Below, piece by piece: positions 22,166 through 33,690 of a DNA stretch of 64,000 nt. This DNA comes from Pseudomicrostroma phylloplanum (lineage: Eukaryota > Basidiomycota > Exobasidiomycetes > Microstromatales), in NCBI GenBank assembly GCA_039545275.1, contig BCHS01000002.1:62001-126000 (forward strand), read 5' to 3'. A program made the position numbers and the translations under genes. Below the pieces are notes generated by a model. The model saw only the letters and a list, made by a program, of their open reading frames with translations, was not told where the DNA came from and did not search any database. Each line of letters begins with the position of its first letter. The first letter of the stretch is position 1.

Positions 22166-24850
22166 TCACGGGGCAGAAGGAGACCCCACGCCCGTAGTAT
22201 GCGCAGCCAGCGACGCGGCCACTGTTGACTGCGAGGCTCCCGAGCCGTACGATTGATTCTGACTCTGACTCTGGCTCTGTGATCCTGCAGTCTCGCTCGA
22301 AGCACCGCCAGCTCCTGCGGTGGTGATGGGGACACCCTGCTGGTTCGGCGGAATGTGGAAGCCCGTCGTGGTGCTCGAAGCAGAAGCGGGCGGGGAGACG
22401 AGCCTATTCGCGCCTTGTTGTTGTTGTTGTTGTCCTCCTCCGGCAGCTAGTCCTCCCAAGGCTTGTCCACCCACGGATCCTCCTCCAGCAGTCCCTCTCC
22501 CACTACCAGGAGCAGGTGCAAGCGTAGGAACGTTCGATGCGCCTCTAGTGCGTGTGAGCAAGGCATGCAAAGCCGAGAGCCACTTGATCTCTTCTTCTTC
22601 CGAGGGGGCGCAGAGGAGGAATGTGCGCTTGGGGGTGATGATCTTGAAGGAATTGTCTGTGCGCTTCTTGCCTGCGTCCGATGAGCTGGCCATCGATCCG
22701 CCTCCTGAGGCACTACCACCACCGATGCCGATGCCGCCACTTGTGGAGGTTGGGCCGCCCGAAGCACCACCAACGCCGCCCGTGAGGCCGCTACTGCTGC
22801 CTGCAGGATGGGTGTTGCTGCTGCTGGCACCGCCGGAGCCTCCTCCTCCTCCACCCGTTCCGAGGCTGTTGAGATTCGAGGCGACGGCGGCTACTACGCT
22901 CTGCCGTCGCTCGGGCTTGCCCGAGGAAGATGCGCCCTCCCCCATATCCTGCTGCCCACCACTGGGTCCCTCACCGCCGCCGCCGTAGCCATGCCCAGCA
23001 AGGGCATTAAAGCTGAATCCGCCTCCTCCACCCGTCAAGGGCGAGCCAAATCCGCCTCCCGGACTGCCCGGCGTGTTCGCCTTCTTTGCCGTGTATTCGA
23101 TCGCATCCAGGATGGACGTGAGCGGGATCTGCCGATTGGCCTTGGCGTCCATGTGGCTTCGTGTGTACATGAGCTGCGAGGCAGTCAGGACGAACCAGCG
23201 TTTCCTCCAGTGCTTGCGTCGGTTGGACTGTTTCATCAGGTAGCCTTGGATGATGACGCGATGCGGATCCCGCAGCAGGGCGTCGCCGGGTGGCTGCGAT
23301 TGTGACTGCGACTGAGGGTATGACTGGATGGGCGCTGGTTGCGAAGCTAGAGACTGCGTGGGCGTCGCCTGTGCGGACACGGGGTCAGCACCGCCGCCTT
23401 GTTGCGCCGAGGAACGCATGGGCAAGGGCATAGCCTGGTCCAGCTGTTCATTGTTGTCTGCCTCGTCCTCTTCGTCCGATGAACTCAGGACTGCTGCGCT
23501 ACTGCTCTGGTAGCTCCCAATGCCCTCGCCGAGATAGCCTTCAGCTCCACTGCTGCCGACAGAGATGTCACGCCCTCTAGAGCTCTGCCCTTGTGCTGCA
23601 CCACCGCGTCTAGGCGGAGAGTTGGCGCTCCTGGGGTTTGCAGATCCGCCCTCGCTCACCTCCGAGCCCGACCAATGCTGATGCATGTTCGTCTCTCGCC
23701 CAGGGCTACTGCCCAGTGAGAGGCCTGCTGAACTGGCATAGCTCAGACCGTAGCGATCCGCACCGGTATCGCTGTCGGTCGTTGCTGTCAGAGGACTGAA
23801 AGCGTCCGAGCCAGCAGCAAAGGAGCCGCCAGGAGCACCACTGCCAGGAGCACCGCCACCACTAATTGCTCTAGGTTGGGCAGGGGCGACGTACAGCCCT
23901 TTGCCTGGGATACTGATGCTGATCGGTGGGCCAGAGGAAGTAGTGGCAGCGGCAGCGGCGCTCGCTGCTCTCTCAGCTGCTGCCTGGGAGGATGAGCGAC
24001 TGCGTTCCCGATTAGGCCTGGCTGTGGACGACGAAGCCATGTTGTCTGCAGCTTGTTGCGAATGCTGAGGAGCGCTCATCCGTAGATCCTCCATCTCTTG
24101 GGATATCGAATTCCGGTGAGACATCTGAGCCTTGACATGATTCAGGGCCTGGATCCAGTCGTGGGATTCAGCGGGCGTAGACGCCTTGACATAGTAAGCC
24201 CGCTTGGGAGTCACAATGCCAAAGGTATTGTCTTGCTTCTTGACCTCGATTGCTGCAACTGTATGCACTTCGGACATGTCGATGAAGCGAAGCAATTGAT
24301 ACTCCTTTTCGTTCTTGTAGTAGCAAAGCTTGGAGGATCGCAGGACGAACCATCTCTTCTTCCAATTCTGTGGAGTCGACCGATCGCATGTCAAGATCAG
24401 CATGCTTCGCTCGTAGACTGCAGCAGATTTTGTTCCCAGCTCGCACAGACTCACCTTCCTCTTCTCGCCCTTCTTCCACAGATACCCAGACTTGACCGTC
24501 ACCTCAGTGAGCATCGAGTTCCCCTCTCCTCCTCCCCCTCCTCCCATCACACCACCACCTCTCTGTACTCCGCTGTGTCCTCCTTCATAGTACTCTTCAT
24601 CATCCTCATCCTCCCCTTCATCTTCTTCGTCGTACTCATCGCTCCTCTGCCGCATCGCCTGTGCCTGCTGGCCCCCAGCAGAGGGGAAAGCGGCGCCGTC
24701 TCGTGGACTGGTGAGGGTGGTCCTCCTTATGGGGGCTTGACGATGCTCAGATGCCTGACGCTGGAGCTGCGGTGTGGCAGAAGAAGAGGAAGAGGAGGCA
24801 GCGGCGCCTGGGGCAAAGGATGTCGAGGATGCAGGTGCGAGGGAGGTCAT
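22166..24850 (-). CDS. Dual PH-domain protein (Opy1-like)
   Basis: Two exons (24850-24455, 24367-22166) give 865 aa. The 87-nt intron has GTGAGT and CAG ends, is a multiple of three and contains no stop. Splicing it out restores the PH strand order GYLWKKGEKRK followed by NWKKRWFVLRSSKLCYYKN. The first PH domain covers about residues 115-225 and ends with ESHDWIQALNHV. The second begins at GYLMKQSNRRKHWRKRWFVL and is split by a Gly/Ser-rich insertion of about 135 residues before FKIITPKRTFLLCAPSEEEEIKWLSAL. The rest is low complexity (Ser, Gln, Gly), with acidic stretches near the N-terminus. It is a likely phosphoinositide-binding membrane adaptor; the lipid preference is unknown. A stop-free frame continues upstream, but 24850 is the first ATG. 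Confidence 0.85.
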   Translation of the reverse strand: MTSLAPASSTSFAPGAAASSSSSSATPQLQRQASEHRQAPIRRTTLTSPRDGAAFPSAGGQQAQAMRQRSDEYDEEDEGEDEDDEEYYEGGHSGVQRGGGVMGGGGGGEGNSMLTEVTVKSGYLWKKGEKRKVSLCELGTKSAAVYERSMLILTCDRSTPQNWKKRWFVLRSSKLCYYKNEKEYQLLRFIDMSEVHTVAAIEVKKQDNTFGIVTPKRAYYVKASTPAESHDWIQALNHVKAQMSHRNSISQEMEDLRMSAPQHSQQAADNMASSSTARPNRERSRSSSQAAAERAASAAAAATTSSGPPISISIPGKGLYVAPAQPRAISGGGAPGSGAPGGSFAAGSDAFSPLTATTDSDTGADRYGLSYASSAGLSLGSSPGRETNMHQHWSGSEVSEGGSANPRSANSPPRRGGAAQGQSSRGRDISVGSSGAEGYLGEGIGSYQSSSAAVLSSSDEEDEADNNEQLDQAMPLPMRSSAQQGGGADPVSAQATPTQSLASQPAPIQSYPQSQSQSQPPGDALLRDPHRVIIQGYLMKQSNRRKHWRKRWFVLTASQLMYTRSHMDAKANRQIPLTSILDAIEYTAKKANTPGSPGGGFGSPLTGGGGGFSFNALAGHGYGGGGEGPSGGQQDMGEGASSSGKPERRQSVVAAVASNLNSLGTGGGGGGSGGASSSNTHPAGSSSGLTGGVGGASGGPTSTSGGIGIGGGSASGGGSMASSSDAGKKRTDNSFKIITPKRTFLLCAPSEEEEIKWLSALHALLTRTRGASNVPTLAPAPGSGRGTAGGGSVGGQALGGLAAGGGQQQQQQGANRLVSPPASASSTTTGFHIPPNQQGVPITTAGAGGASSETAGSQSQSQSQNQSYGSGASQSTVAASLAAHTTGVGSPSAP

Positions 24851-25540
24851 GCTGTGATATGTCGAGCGCTGGTTTAGCCGTGTAGCTGCAGAGAGACCGA
24901 GATTGATATCCTTGAGTACGGACAAGAGCTCCAAGGATGGGCAGCATTCACAACTGCACCTCTTGCCCCACTATGCAGTACCCTTTTACTTGATTCCAGC
25001 GTTCAAAAGCGCCGCAAAGGGGCTAGTGCCCAATCGTATACAGCGACGTAGCAGATGGATGCTTCGAAGCCTCTCCAGTCCGCCGGACGAAGGTAGACGG
25101 TAGAGCAAGCAGGAGATCCTGGCTGGCAAGACGAGTAGTATGGTTGACACAAGAACTCTCGAGGGTTGAACTGCCGGCCAATTTGGGATGGGATACGAAG
25201 AACGAGACGGGAGAACGAAAGGAAGAGGTGAGGGATCTGGCCGACGGGAGCAGTTGGGGGGATGGTGGGGTAGACGACACTCGCGGGCGGCAGGCAGGCA
25301 GGCGAGGGGCGTCGAGCGGAGACACAAGGGCGGGGTCGCGCATCCCATCACACGCACCCACGCAGGCACACACGCAGGCACACTCACGCCCTACGCCGTA
25401 CGCCCACAGCTCGCTCCACTTCGGTCACCAGCACCAGACGAGGCCGAGCTAAGAAACACTTTACATTGGGCCGACAATGCCGAGGGAGGCCAGCGAGAAC
25501 AGACAGACACTGACCGCTCCATCCTCCACGCATGCCTCTC
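24851..25540. other. Intergenic: PH gene promoter, VMA5 3' flank
   Basis: These 690 bp hold a (GGCA)3GGC run at 25289-25303 and an imperfect ACGCAGGCACAC repeat around 25365-25385. No gene is seen. Confidence 0.5.
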
Positions 25541-26861
25541 TCAGTCCTCTACACCAACACCCAATGGCACCTCGATGCTGACAAAGGGCAGCAGCTCCTC
25601 TTCCAGCAATGAAGCATACTCTCCCGGCACCTCTCCATTGCCAGTGTCCTTGCCCTTGCCCTTTCCGTTCTGCTTCTTTGACCTGGTGGAGCGACCTTCG
25701 AGCGAGGCAAAGTAGGACGACAGGGCCGTCGTCAGTCCCTTGACCTTCTTTGGGTTGGGCTGTTAGCAGCGGGTGGTGGAGATGGATTGAGGGAGATTCA
25801 GTATGAGCGACGAGCCAACGGCAGCACTCCTTCTGCTTTCTCGTCCTCCTACTTACCTTGATCACCACAGCGTAGTAGTCAGCAGGCAGACCGTAGCGCA
25901 GCACCGACTCGACAAAGAGCCGCACAAGCTTGATGTGCACTAGCACCTGATAGCACTCGGAGAAGTTTGTCCTCGCCAGGCGAAGCAGTTCCGACCAGAG
26001 CTCCTTCTCCGATGTACCCGCGTCGTCCAGCTCCTGCCTCGACTTCTCCACTACATCGTCCTCCCAGCGGAATTCACGGACCTGGAACCTGCTCTCCCTG
26101 GCCTTTTGCGCAAATTCGTCCTTGACCTTCTTGAATACAGTCACGTTGAACAGGGCATACTCGTCGTCCTCTGAGAGCTTCTTGCTCGAGCGGGGCACGA
26201 CGAGCTGTGTGAGCCTCTCGTACTTTGTCAACCACTCCTTGACATTGTTCTTGGGCACAGCCACCAGGAGTGTCTCGAGGAACTCCGAGTCACTCGAGAC
26301 AAAGTCGTCCTTGTGCACTACGTCAGCAAGGGAGCGCACCGAGAGGTTGCCCGTCTTCTTGCGCTGCAGCTGCTGCAATTGGCCCTTTGCGACATTGTAG
26401 TCTTGCAGCTTCTGCTTCATCACTCCGTCGATGGACTGTACTTCTCTCTCGAGGATAGCGACGAGATCAGGCAAGTCTTGCTCCACCCTGTACTTTCCTC
26501 CATTCCATGACCAGCCGCCGAGGACATAATCGTCCACAGATCCCTCCTTGACCAAAGTGTGCTGGGCGAGCTGGGAAGGGTCGTCGTTGAGCAGGCTGGA
26601 AAGCGTCTCCCTGATCTTGCCGAGAATACCCTGAGCTGCAGTGTCTGACTTTGGCAGGGTCTCGGAGAGGTTGATGAGGGATGCCAGCGTTCCAACTCGC
26701 AAAGGCGGGAGGTCGATGGGTGGAGAGATGCAGGAGGGTACGATGCCAGAGGAAGAACCGGAGGAGTTGAGGAGGGTGTGAGTCACCTGGGAGTGGAGCT
26801 CGTGGGGTCCTGACCCCTCCAAGGGGGCCGAGATGAGCCAGTAGCTATTGGGCGAGGGCAT
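25541..26861 (-). CDS. VMA5: V-type H+-ATPase subunit C
   Basis: Two exons (26861-25857, 25759-25541; GTAAGT donor, phase 0) give 407 aa. Subunit C of the peripheral V1 sector links the stator to the membrane V0 sector and controls reversible assembly. Conserved blocks are YWLISAPLEG at the N-terminus, TLASLINLSETLPKSD, DYVLGGWSWNGGKYRVEQDLPDL, LVAVPKNNVKEW, FKKVKDEF and FRWEDDVV. The join across the intron gives LRYGLPADYYAVVIKPNPKK, the classical C-terminal signature. A Lys/Gly-rich insert near the C-terminus is species-specific. It sits on vacuolar and other endomembranes. It is divergent from IST3 across 479 bp. Confidence 0.96.
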
Positions 26862-27340
26862 GGTGAGGGGCCCCTAGCAATCGGGCGAGGCGGGATGTGG
26901 AGATGAGGTGTAGGAGCGGGAGGGACCGTGGGCAGGACGAGGGTGGGCAGCGAGGTGTCTGCGAGCTACAAGTACTGCGGGATATCTTGCCTTTCGTAGA
27001 CTAGGATCTCTTGAATCAAATCTCCTGCGTATTGAACTGATATCAAGGGGTCTGGAAGGAGTAAAGTGTGAGGTGATGGTCGGGACGAGTAGCGTAGCCT
27101 GGCCATCTGGACGGATCATGGCCTGCCTGGTCGGAGCTCCTCGCGCGGAGCCGTGGCTGCTCCACTGCAGGCAGGCAGGCACCCCATGCCCGTGCTTCCG
27201 CACTCACTCCCTCACGTTAGCCTGTAGCCTATTCGTACGCAAGTACAGCAGTCTAGCGGCAAGTAGGACTCAGATCGAAGAAGAGGGCTGGGAGTATAAG
27301 GTCTGCTCACTGTGCCCCAGAGAGCCCCGCTTCCATCGCC
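26862..27340. other. Divergent promoter region VMA5 / IST3
   Basis: These 479 bp carry two start regions and a GGCA repeat at 27170-27181. No gene is seen. Confidence 0.5.
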
Positions 27341-28419
27341 ATGAAGTGAGTACAGTCGCGCTACCACCCTCCCGCTGCCTCTTCCAGCTGAACTCCTTGC
27401 TGCCTTCTCCTTCGTCCCTCAGCAACGTCCGCTCCATTACGGCTCTCAACGAGTACGAGCTCCAACGCATCGCCCGCGACCCTGCCGCCTCCTCTTCCAA
27501 GGGCTCCTGGCACGACGAGTATCGCGACTCGGCCGTCATCTTTGTCGGTGGTCTGGACTCGGCGCTGACCGAAGGCGATGTGATCACCATCTTCTCCCAG
27601 TATGGAGAGGTACTGGATATCAATCTTCCCAAGTGGGCTCAACCGCGGCCCGAGGGTCAGGGACAGAACGGCCAGAGCGAGACGGAGAGGGCGGAGGCGC
27701 AAGCGAGAGTGGGCAAGCGGAGGGGGTTCGGCTTCCTCCTCTACGAGGACCAGAGGAGCACGATCCTCGCTGTGGACAACCTCAATGGAGCGCAGGTACT
27801 CGGGAGGACACTGAGGGTGGACCACGTCAAGGACTACCGCCAACTAGAAAAGGACGAGGCGACGGGGAAGATGAGAGAGGCAGAGGAGAGGAGACTCAAT
27901 GCCCAGCCTGTCTTTGAAGGAGCATCGCCCAAAGGTGCAGATGGCAGGAGAGACGACGGTGATGCCAGCTCGGCCGGCTCGGCGTCCCCCGCGCCCTCCA
28001 TCGACCTCGAGGACCCAATGGCCTCGTACTTTGCCCATCAGAAAAAGTCAGGCAAGAAGAGGACAAAGGCAGTCGAGGATGCTGAAAAGGCGGCCAAGAG
28101 AGCTAGGAAGGAGGAGAGGGCAAAGATCAGGCAGGAGAGGGAGCAGAGGAAGCGAGACGGCGACAGAGCCACGACGGGCGGGCGCGACGAAGACGATCGT
28201 AGCTCCGCAAGAAGGTCCGAGCATAGAGAAGACCACCGACGGAGCCATAGTCCGAGGCGGCGAGACTACGATGAGAGGAATGATGGGTACCGCTCATATG
28301 AGAGGGAAGAGCGATCGCGGGACAGGAGGAATGGAGACGGTCGAGAGGCCAGGCGGTACGACGATCGATACAGGGACGACGACTACGATCGAGCACGGGG
28401 AGACGATCGCAGAAGATGA
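27341..28419 (+). CDS. IST3: U2 snRNP-associated RNA-binding protein Ist3/RBMX2
   Basis: Exon 1 is only 5 nt (27341-27345, ATGAA), then a 77-nt intron with GTGAGT and CAG ends, then exon 2 (27423-28419), 333 aa in all. The join reads MNNVRSITALNEYELQ, matching the family start MN(V)VRSIQ.LN..EL. One RRM (residues about 30-120) has RNP2 VIFVGGLD and RNP1 KRRGFGFLLYED, with an insert of about 20 residues between. After DHVKDYRQ, the C-terminus is Arg/Asp/Ser-rich with RS-like dipeptides. Ist3 (Snu17) is a core subunit of the RES complex with Bud13 and Pml1, needed for activation of the spliceosomal B complex. The start is decided by this micro-exon, because exon 2 alone has no good ATG. Confidence 0.9.
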
Positions 28420-28486
28420 AGCAGCAACGCAATGTATTTAACAGGATCTACAAATCGCCTCGGAGCAAAACGATTCGACATGCCAA

Positions 28487-30761
28487 TCAACTCATATACC
28501 TGAAATGCGGATTCTCCCGATCGGTCATGTCCTTGAAAGCAGCCGCGTCCTTTTCCCTCACCACATCCTCGTCGGTCCAGCCCTTCTCTTCTCGCATTCT
28601 CGCCAGCTGGCGATCCTTCTTGCGCTGCTCGTAGGCAGTGAGGAGACGCAGGGCGATGCAGAGGCAGATTGCGACGATGAGACAAACCATCACGGCGATC
28701 TTGCCAGGGACGTACGCGGGGGCCGTTGGGGCGGTGAAGACGTAGGAACCTGTAGGTGGACAAGACAAGGGAGAGCAGGCTGAGCATGAGCAAGGCTTTC
28801 ACTATACACTTCTGCAGCTCCTGTGTCGCTCCCACTCACCAATGATGTTTCCAACGGAAAAGACGAACATGTTCGTGAAAGTCGCCACCTGCTTCTTCGA
28901 CGTGCCTCCCATATTCGTCGCCAGCCAGGCATACACGAGAGAAAGCGCACTGCCGAAGGTCTGGATGATGATGGTGGCAAAGATCGCTGCTGGACGATGA
29001 TGTTTCGCGTCGGTTCCCAGACCGACTAGGATAGCCAGGCCGATGACGGCGGGGACGATGCAGATGATGGCGGGGAGGATACGCTCGGAGATGCGGTCGG
29101 AGAGAATGGCGGTACCGATGGTACTGTAACACATCAAGGAGGAGGAGGAGAGTTCGTCAGACGTCTGCTGCCGAGCAAAAGTGGGCATTGAAGTGGTGGG
29201 GGATGAAACTCACAAGCAACTGGCGACGAAGCCGCCCGGGATGCCCAGCAGGAGCGTTTGACGACTGGTGTAGCCGAACTGCTTGATGATCAGACTGCTG
29301 AACGAGCTCAGGGCACCGTTCGGTACAGAGGAGAAGAGGGTAAAGGCAAGTGCCAAGTACAGCTTAGGATCCATGATCGCATCCTGTGAAGGAAGGGGCA
29401 GAGAAAGATGGGTGCCTTGTCAGCCACAAGGCGCGGATAGCGCCAATCGAATGCGCCTCCTCGGCCTCCTCGCTCACCTTGATCTGATACAACTTCCATC
29501 CCTTGACGACCGTTCCCGAGCTATTGTCTCGAATCCTCTCTAGCGCCACTCGCTTCTCCCTCTCATTGAGGAATCGAGCATGCGCAGGCGAGGCGGGCAG
29601 GAAGAGGATGACGCAGACGCCCACGACGAAGGCGGCAGCGCCAAAGACGATGTAGAGGAGCTTCCACGCGGATCCTTCTCCTCCCAAACCTGCGCCAGAG
29701 TAGTATGTGGTAGCTATAAAGATAGAGAGGTCGTCGTGTTGCATTAGTATCTCTGTACTTCTGCTGCTCCCGCTGTCGTGAGTAGTCTTACCCACCAAAA
29801 GCGACCAGCGGTCCAAACATCTGCGTCAAGCCATTGCACATGTAGAAGCTCGCAATTCGCGAGGCCTGCTCGCGCTTCGGGTAAAAGGCGGCGACGGTGG
29901 TGATAAGCGTGGGGGCTACGACGCTCTCGAATGCGCCGAGGAAGAAGCGTAGCACAAAGAAGGGTGCGAAGCGCGCTGCGGTGAGTTGACGGGGAGGGGG
30001 GAGAATAATCCGATCAGTAAGCCCGCGCGAAGCGGTAGAATCTTCGTAGCCTATACTTCTGACACTCACGAGCAGCAGCATGACACGCAAGCACAATCGA
30101 CCACAGGACAACGTTACATCCGAGGTAGAGGGTGGGGTTAAACTTTCGCGCAAAGTACGTCTGAATGTACACGCAGGCCAGGAAGCCATAGTAGAAGGCT
30201 GCGCTGACTTGGTTGTAGTGCGTGCCGGTGATGGGCAGGCCGGTGACACTGGAAGAGGTGGGAGAGATGGTAGAGTGGCAAATGAGGGTTAGATACCACT
30301 TACAAGGAGTGGCTCGCGCTGCCTCTTGTCGTCTGCTCACCTGGCGTAGTTGAGCAGTGTCTTGTCGAGAAACTGCGAGAAATAGCTACGGAAGTCGCCC
30401 AAAGCAAGAAGCAGAGGTCCTACTGTCAGCTGAGAGCTCGACCCTTGACCACCCCCAAGCTCCAAGGTGTCGGCGCCACTCACACAGAAGCCAACAGCGG
30501 TAATACGATCATATCGCATTTTCGCCTCACGCGCTTTTCCTCCTCTGCAGTGTACGCGATAGCCACATCTCCCGCGAGATTGTACGCCTCATCGACATCC
30601 TCATCACTGTCGGCTTTACGAATCAGGACTTCTCCATTGCCTTCTGTCTGGGCGGGTGTGGTAGAGTCGGGGAGGTAAGGGTGGAGAGAGACTTCGCCTT
30701 TGCCGACGCCTCCTTCTTCGGAGGAGAGCTTCTCGGCCTTGTGAGGGAAGGGAGGGCTCAT
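28487..30761 (-). CDS. MFS transporter, allantoate permease (Dal5/ACS) family
   Basis: Eight exons (30761-30484, 30385-30341, 30248-30070, 29975-29796, 29713-29478, 29383-29214, 29123-28840, 28749-28487) join in phase to 544 aa. It opens with a hydrophilic acidic N-terminus and KRVRRKCDMIVLPLL. The diagnostic YFSQFLDKTLLNYASVTGLP of the anion:cation symporter family follows, then TM helices including FFVLRFFLGAFESVVAPTLI. It ends with FNEREKRVALERIR on the central loop and a Lys-rich tail. Dal5-type carriers take up allantoate, ureidosuccinate, nicotinate or similar organic anions at the plasma membrane; the substrate here is unknown. Seven short introns make it the most fragmented gene in the window. 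Exon 2 is 45 nt. It converges with IST3, with 67 bp between stops. Confidence 0.9.
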
Positions 30762-31840
30762 GAGGTGCGAGCTTGAGGAGAGGCGGTGGGTGACGGTGTA
30801 AGTGGAAGGGAGGAGGTGATCCGACGTCTCTTCGTGGCAAGATAGACGTCCTCCCCTCGCCGACTCTTATAAGCAATCTCCAACCGACATATCCGAGCCG
30901 TCCTCTAAACCTAATCAGCCGATCAAACCCACACACGCAGTCGAGTGTGCAGATCTTCGAAGCATGCCCATGGCCCCTCAATTTCGCCTATCTCTCTGCC
31001 CCGCCATGTCGCCGGCCCTGCCCGTGCCCTGTCCTGTCCTGTCCTGACTCTGGGAAGATAGGCGTTGCAGCAGCACTTGAAGATGAAGATGTACTGTCAG
31101 CCTCGGCTATCTCTCCTCTCTCCCCTTCTCTTCAAGAAGCAAGATGCCGTGCAGCCCCCTCCGTTCGTCTGTCTGTCTGTCAGCACAGCGATCAAGCACA
31201 GAGATTGCATGCACGGGACATGGCACAAATGCCCACCACCACCACCTCCCTCTCTCCCTCTCTCGCTCGCTTCCTCGCTGGGACCTTGCAGCCTGGCTTC
31301 CTCGTTTCTCTGTCTGTCTGACTGTCTGACATTATTTGACTTGGCAGAAACCCCGTCCCCGTCCCCGGCATCTACGGCGCGAACTCCGAGGAGGAGCGAG
31401 GAGCGAGGGGATGGGAGATAGGGCGCGACTTCAAAATGCGAGATAAGGCGGAGCGCGAGCGCGAGAGGCGACGAGGTGGAGAAAAGGCCGATAGGACCGA
31501 AGGAGGCGCCTGCTTGCCTGCCTGGATTGTTAGGTCAGGGCTAGATAGGGTAAGGGTCCAGAGAGGATCTGATACAGATTTCTTACAGGTGGGGGTCTGA
31601 TCTCTATCCTCACAGCAGCACACAGCAGCACTCCTAGCGAACGGACAGCAGAGGAGATGGACGCCCTCAGTGGACGAGACCAGACCGTGCACTAGACTCC
31701 CGCTTGGGTTGTGGCGAGGAAATTTGTATCATTTCGATGCCTTTCGGCTTTAGGCTCTCGACTCTGTGGTATCAGCGGGGCACACCTATCCATCATCAAA
31801 TCCCCCCCTCCCCCGTATCCACTTCTTCCGCCTCTCCCAC
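30762..31840. other. Intergenic: MFS promoter side and GCV1 3' flank
   Basis: In this 1.08-kb gap, GTCT/CTGT-type tracts occur near 31168-31184 and 31309-31332, and GCCT repeats occur at 31508-31525. Short frames lack motifs. I see no gene. Confidence 0.5.
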
Positions 31841-33350
31841 CTACCCTCTGAAAAACTTATTCTCCACAAAAGGCATCTTCTCCACCCTTGCCTCTCTCCT
31901 CTTTCCCCTAACTTCAACCTCTAGCTTGGTTCCCCTCTTGTGGTATCCACTCTTGACATAGGCCATTGCGATGTTCTTTCCCAAGGTGGGGGAAGGGATG
32001 CCCGAGGTGATCATGCCGATGTATTCTGGTTGGTCCGAGGAGTAGAGGAGGGCTCCGCCTGTTGAAGAAGAGTGGGAGAATGAGGGATTCGAGGGGAGGT
32101 AAGGTGGTCAGTCAGTGAAGGAGAGGGGCACAGGGAGGTACTGCTGGTTACTCACCTCGGGCTGGAGCTCCCTCGACCATGATTCCTACCCTCCGCCGGG
32201 TGGGACCTTCCTTGATCTCCTTGAGAACTCGTTCTGAGCCGATGAAGTCTCCCTTTTCTCTCCGGTCCTTGGCTAGAGCAGTGGAAGGGGGAAGAGTAAG
32301 AATGAGTCCCAGGTCACGCCGCTTCAGAGTGTCTCTGTCTGTCTGTCACTCACCCACGACCCACGCCAGTCCTCCTTCTGCTGGTCCCACGGTCTCGTCC
32401 AGATCATTGCCATACAGACACATTCCCGCCTCTAGTCTCAAGCTATCTCGCGCAGCCAGACCAGCTAGCTCGACGACCTCTTCCGCCAAGAGTGCCTCAC
32501 TGACCTTCTCCGTCTGTTCCGGGGACACGGAGATCTCGAATCCGTCTTCTCCTGTGTACCCTCCTCTGACAATGTGACAGTTTGGCGCTCCAGCAACAGT
32601 GGCATAGACGCTCTTGCCGAATGTGAGCTTGCTCAGATCGGCATCGGTGTGTTTTGCGAGGGCCTCGGCTGCCTTTGGTCCCTGCAGCGCAATCAGTCCC
32701 TGATCTTCCAGGACCGTATGCTTTACCTCGCCCTTGCCTTGCTCCCTCCATTCTGCTAGCCTCTCTGCGATCCAAGCGAGATCTTCACTGCGCCTGCCTG
32801 CGTTGGTGACGACGTAGTATTTGGCGTCGGTGATCTTGGTGATGATCAAATCGTCTAGGATCCCTCCTCCGAAATTCAGCAGCAAGCTCAGCGACCCCTG
32901 GTGATCCCCGAGCGTCTTGACACTCGTGGGGGTGAGCCACTCGAGGAAATCACCAGCTCCGGAACCTTCAAAGTGGTGCTGAACCATGTGGGAGACGTCG
33001 AACAGGCTGGCGGAGTTGCGAGTGTGGTGGTGAGAGGCTACCTGGCCCAGGGAGGAGTAGGAGAGGGGCATGGAGTAGCCTCCAAAGGGGACAACTTTGC
33101 CTCCATGCTTGAGGTGGAAGTCGTACAGGACCGTCTTGCGGGGTTGGCCTGCAGCATCATCGGCGGCACGAGGTGAAGCTGTAGCAGAGAAGGAGCGGTA
33201 GGAGGGCGAGAGAACACTACTGGCGGATAGGGGGAGAGAGGGACGTGGTGAAGTGATGCTTCGCGAGGCTAGCCTGGCAGAAGCCAGCAGAGATGCGGCA
33301 GGCTGCGTCAGAGCCTTGTGTGCACTCAGCGCCAGTCTGTGACTTCGCAT
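31841..33350 (-). CDS. GCV1: Glycine cleavage system T protein (aminomethyltransferase)
   Basis: Three exons (33350-32354, 32272-32156, 32058-31841), all with GTGAGT donors, give 443 aa. The N-terminus is a mitochondrial presequence: rich in Arg, Ser and Ala, no acids for about 60 residues. The mature enzyme has [33 protein letters not shown], the folate-site segment [16 protein letters not shown], and [15 protein letters not shown]. It ends [22 protein letters not shown]. It transfers the aminomethyl carbon from lipoylated H protein to tetrahydrofolate, releasing ammonia, in the mitochondrial matrix. The catalytic Asp region (LYGNDLDE) is intact and the length fits the family. Confidence 0.96.
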
Positions 33351-33690
33351 GATGGTATATGGTACGGGTAGAATTGTACAGGAGAGCGACGAAGGTGAGT
33401 GGTAGCGAGCAAGGCATGACTCCCCTCACGTCCGTTGCTCTTCTTCTCCCCGCATTGACCACGCAGGCGGAGTGAGGCCAATCAGCGCCCAGCCTCAGCC
33501 TAGGCTTGAAGGGGGCAGGACTGAGTGCCTGCCTGCCTGGCTGCCTGGCCACGCGCGCCAGCAGCCCCGCTCACCCGCCTGTGTGTCTACGCTTCCGTCT
33601 GGCCCTTGTTGCTCCCTTGCCTGCTTGCTTGTCTGCCTGCTTCTTCCTGCTCATCGTCTTTAGGCCTCCTCAAAGTCATATCTCTGCATC
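33351..33690. other. Divergent promoter region GCV1 / SEC61B
   Basis: These 340 bp have GCCT repeats at 33527-33540 and further CTGCCTG/CTTG tracts to 33650. No coding signal is seen. Confidence 0.5.
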
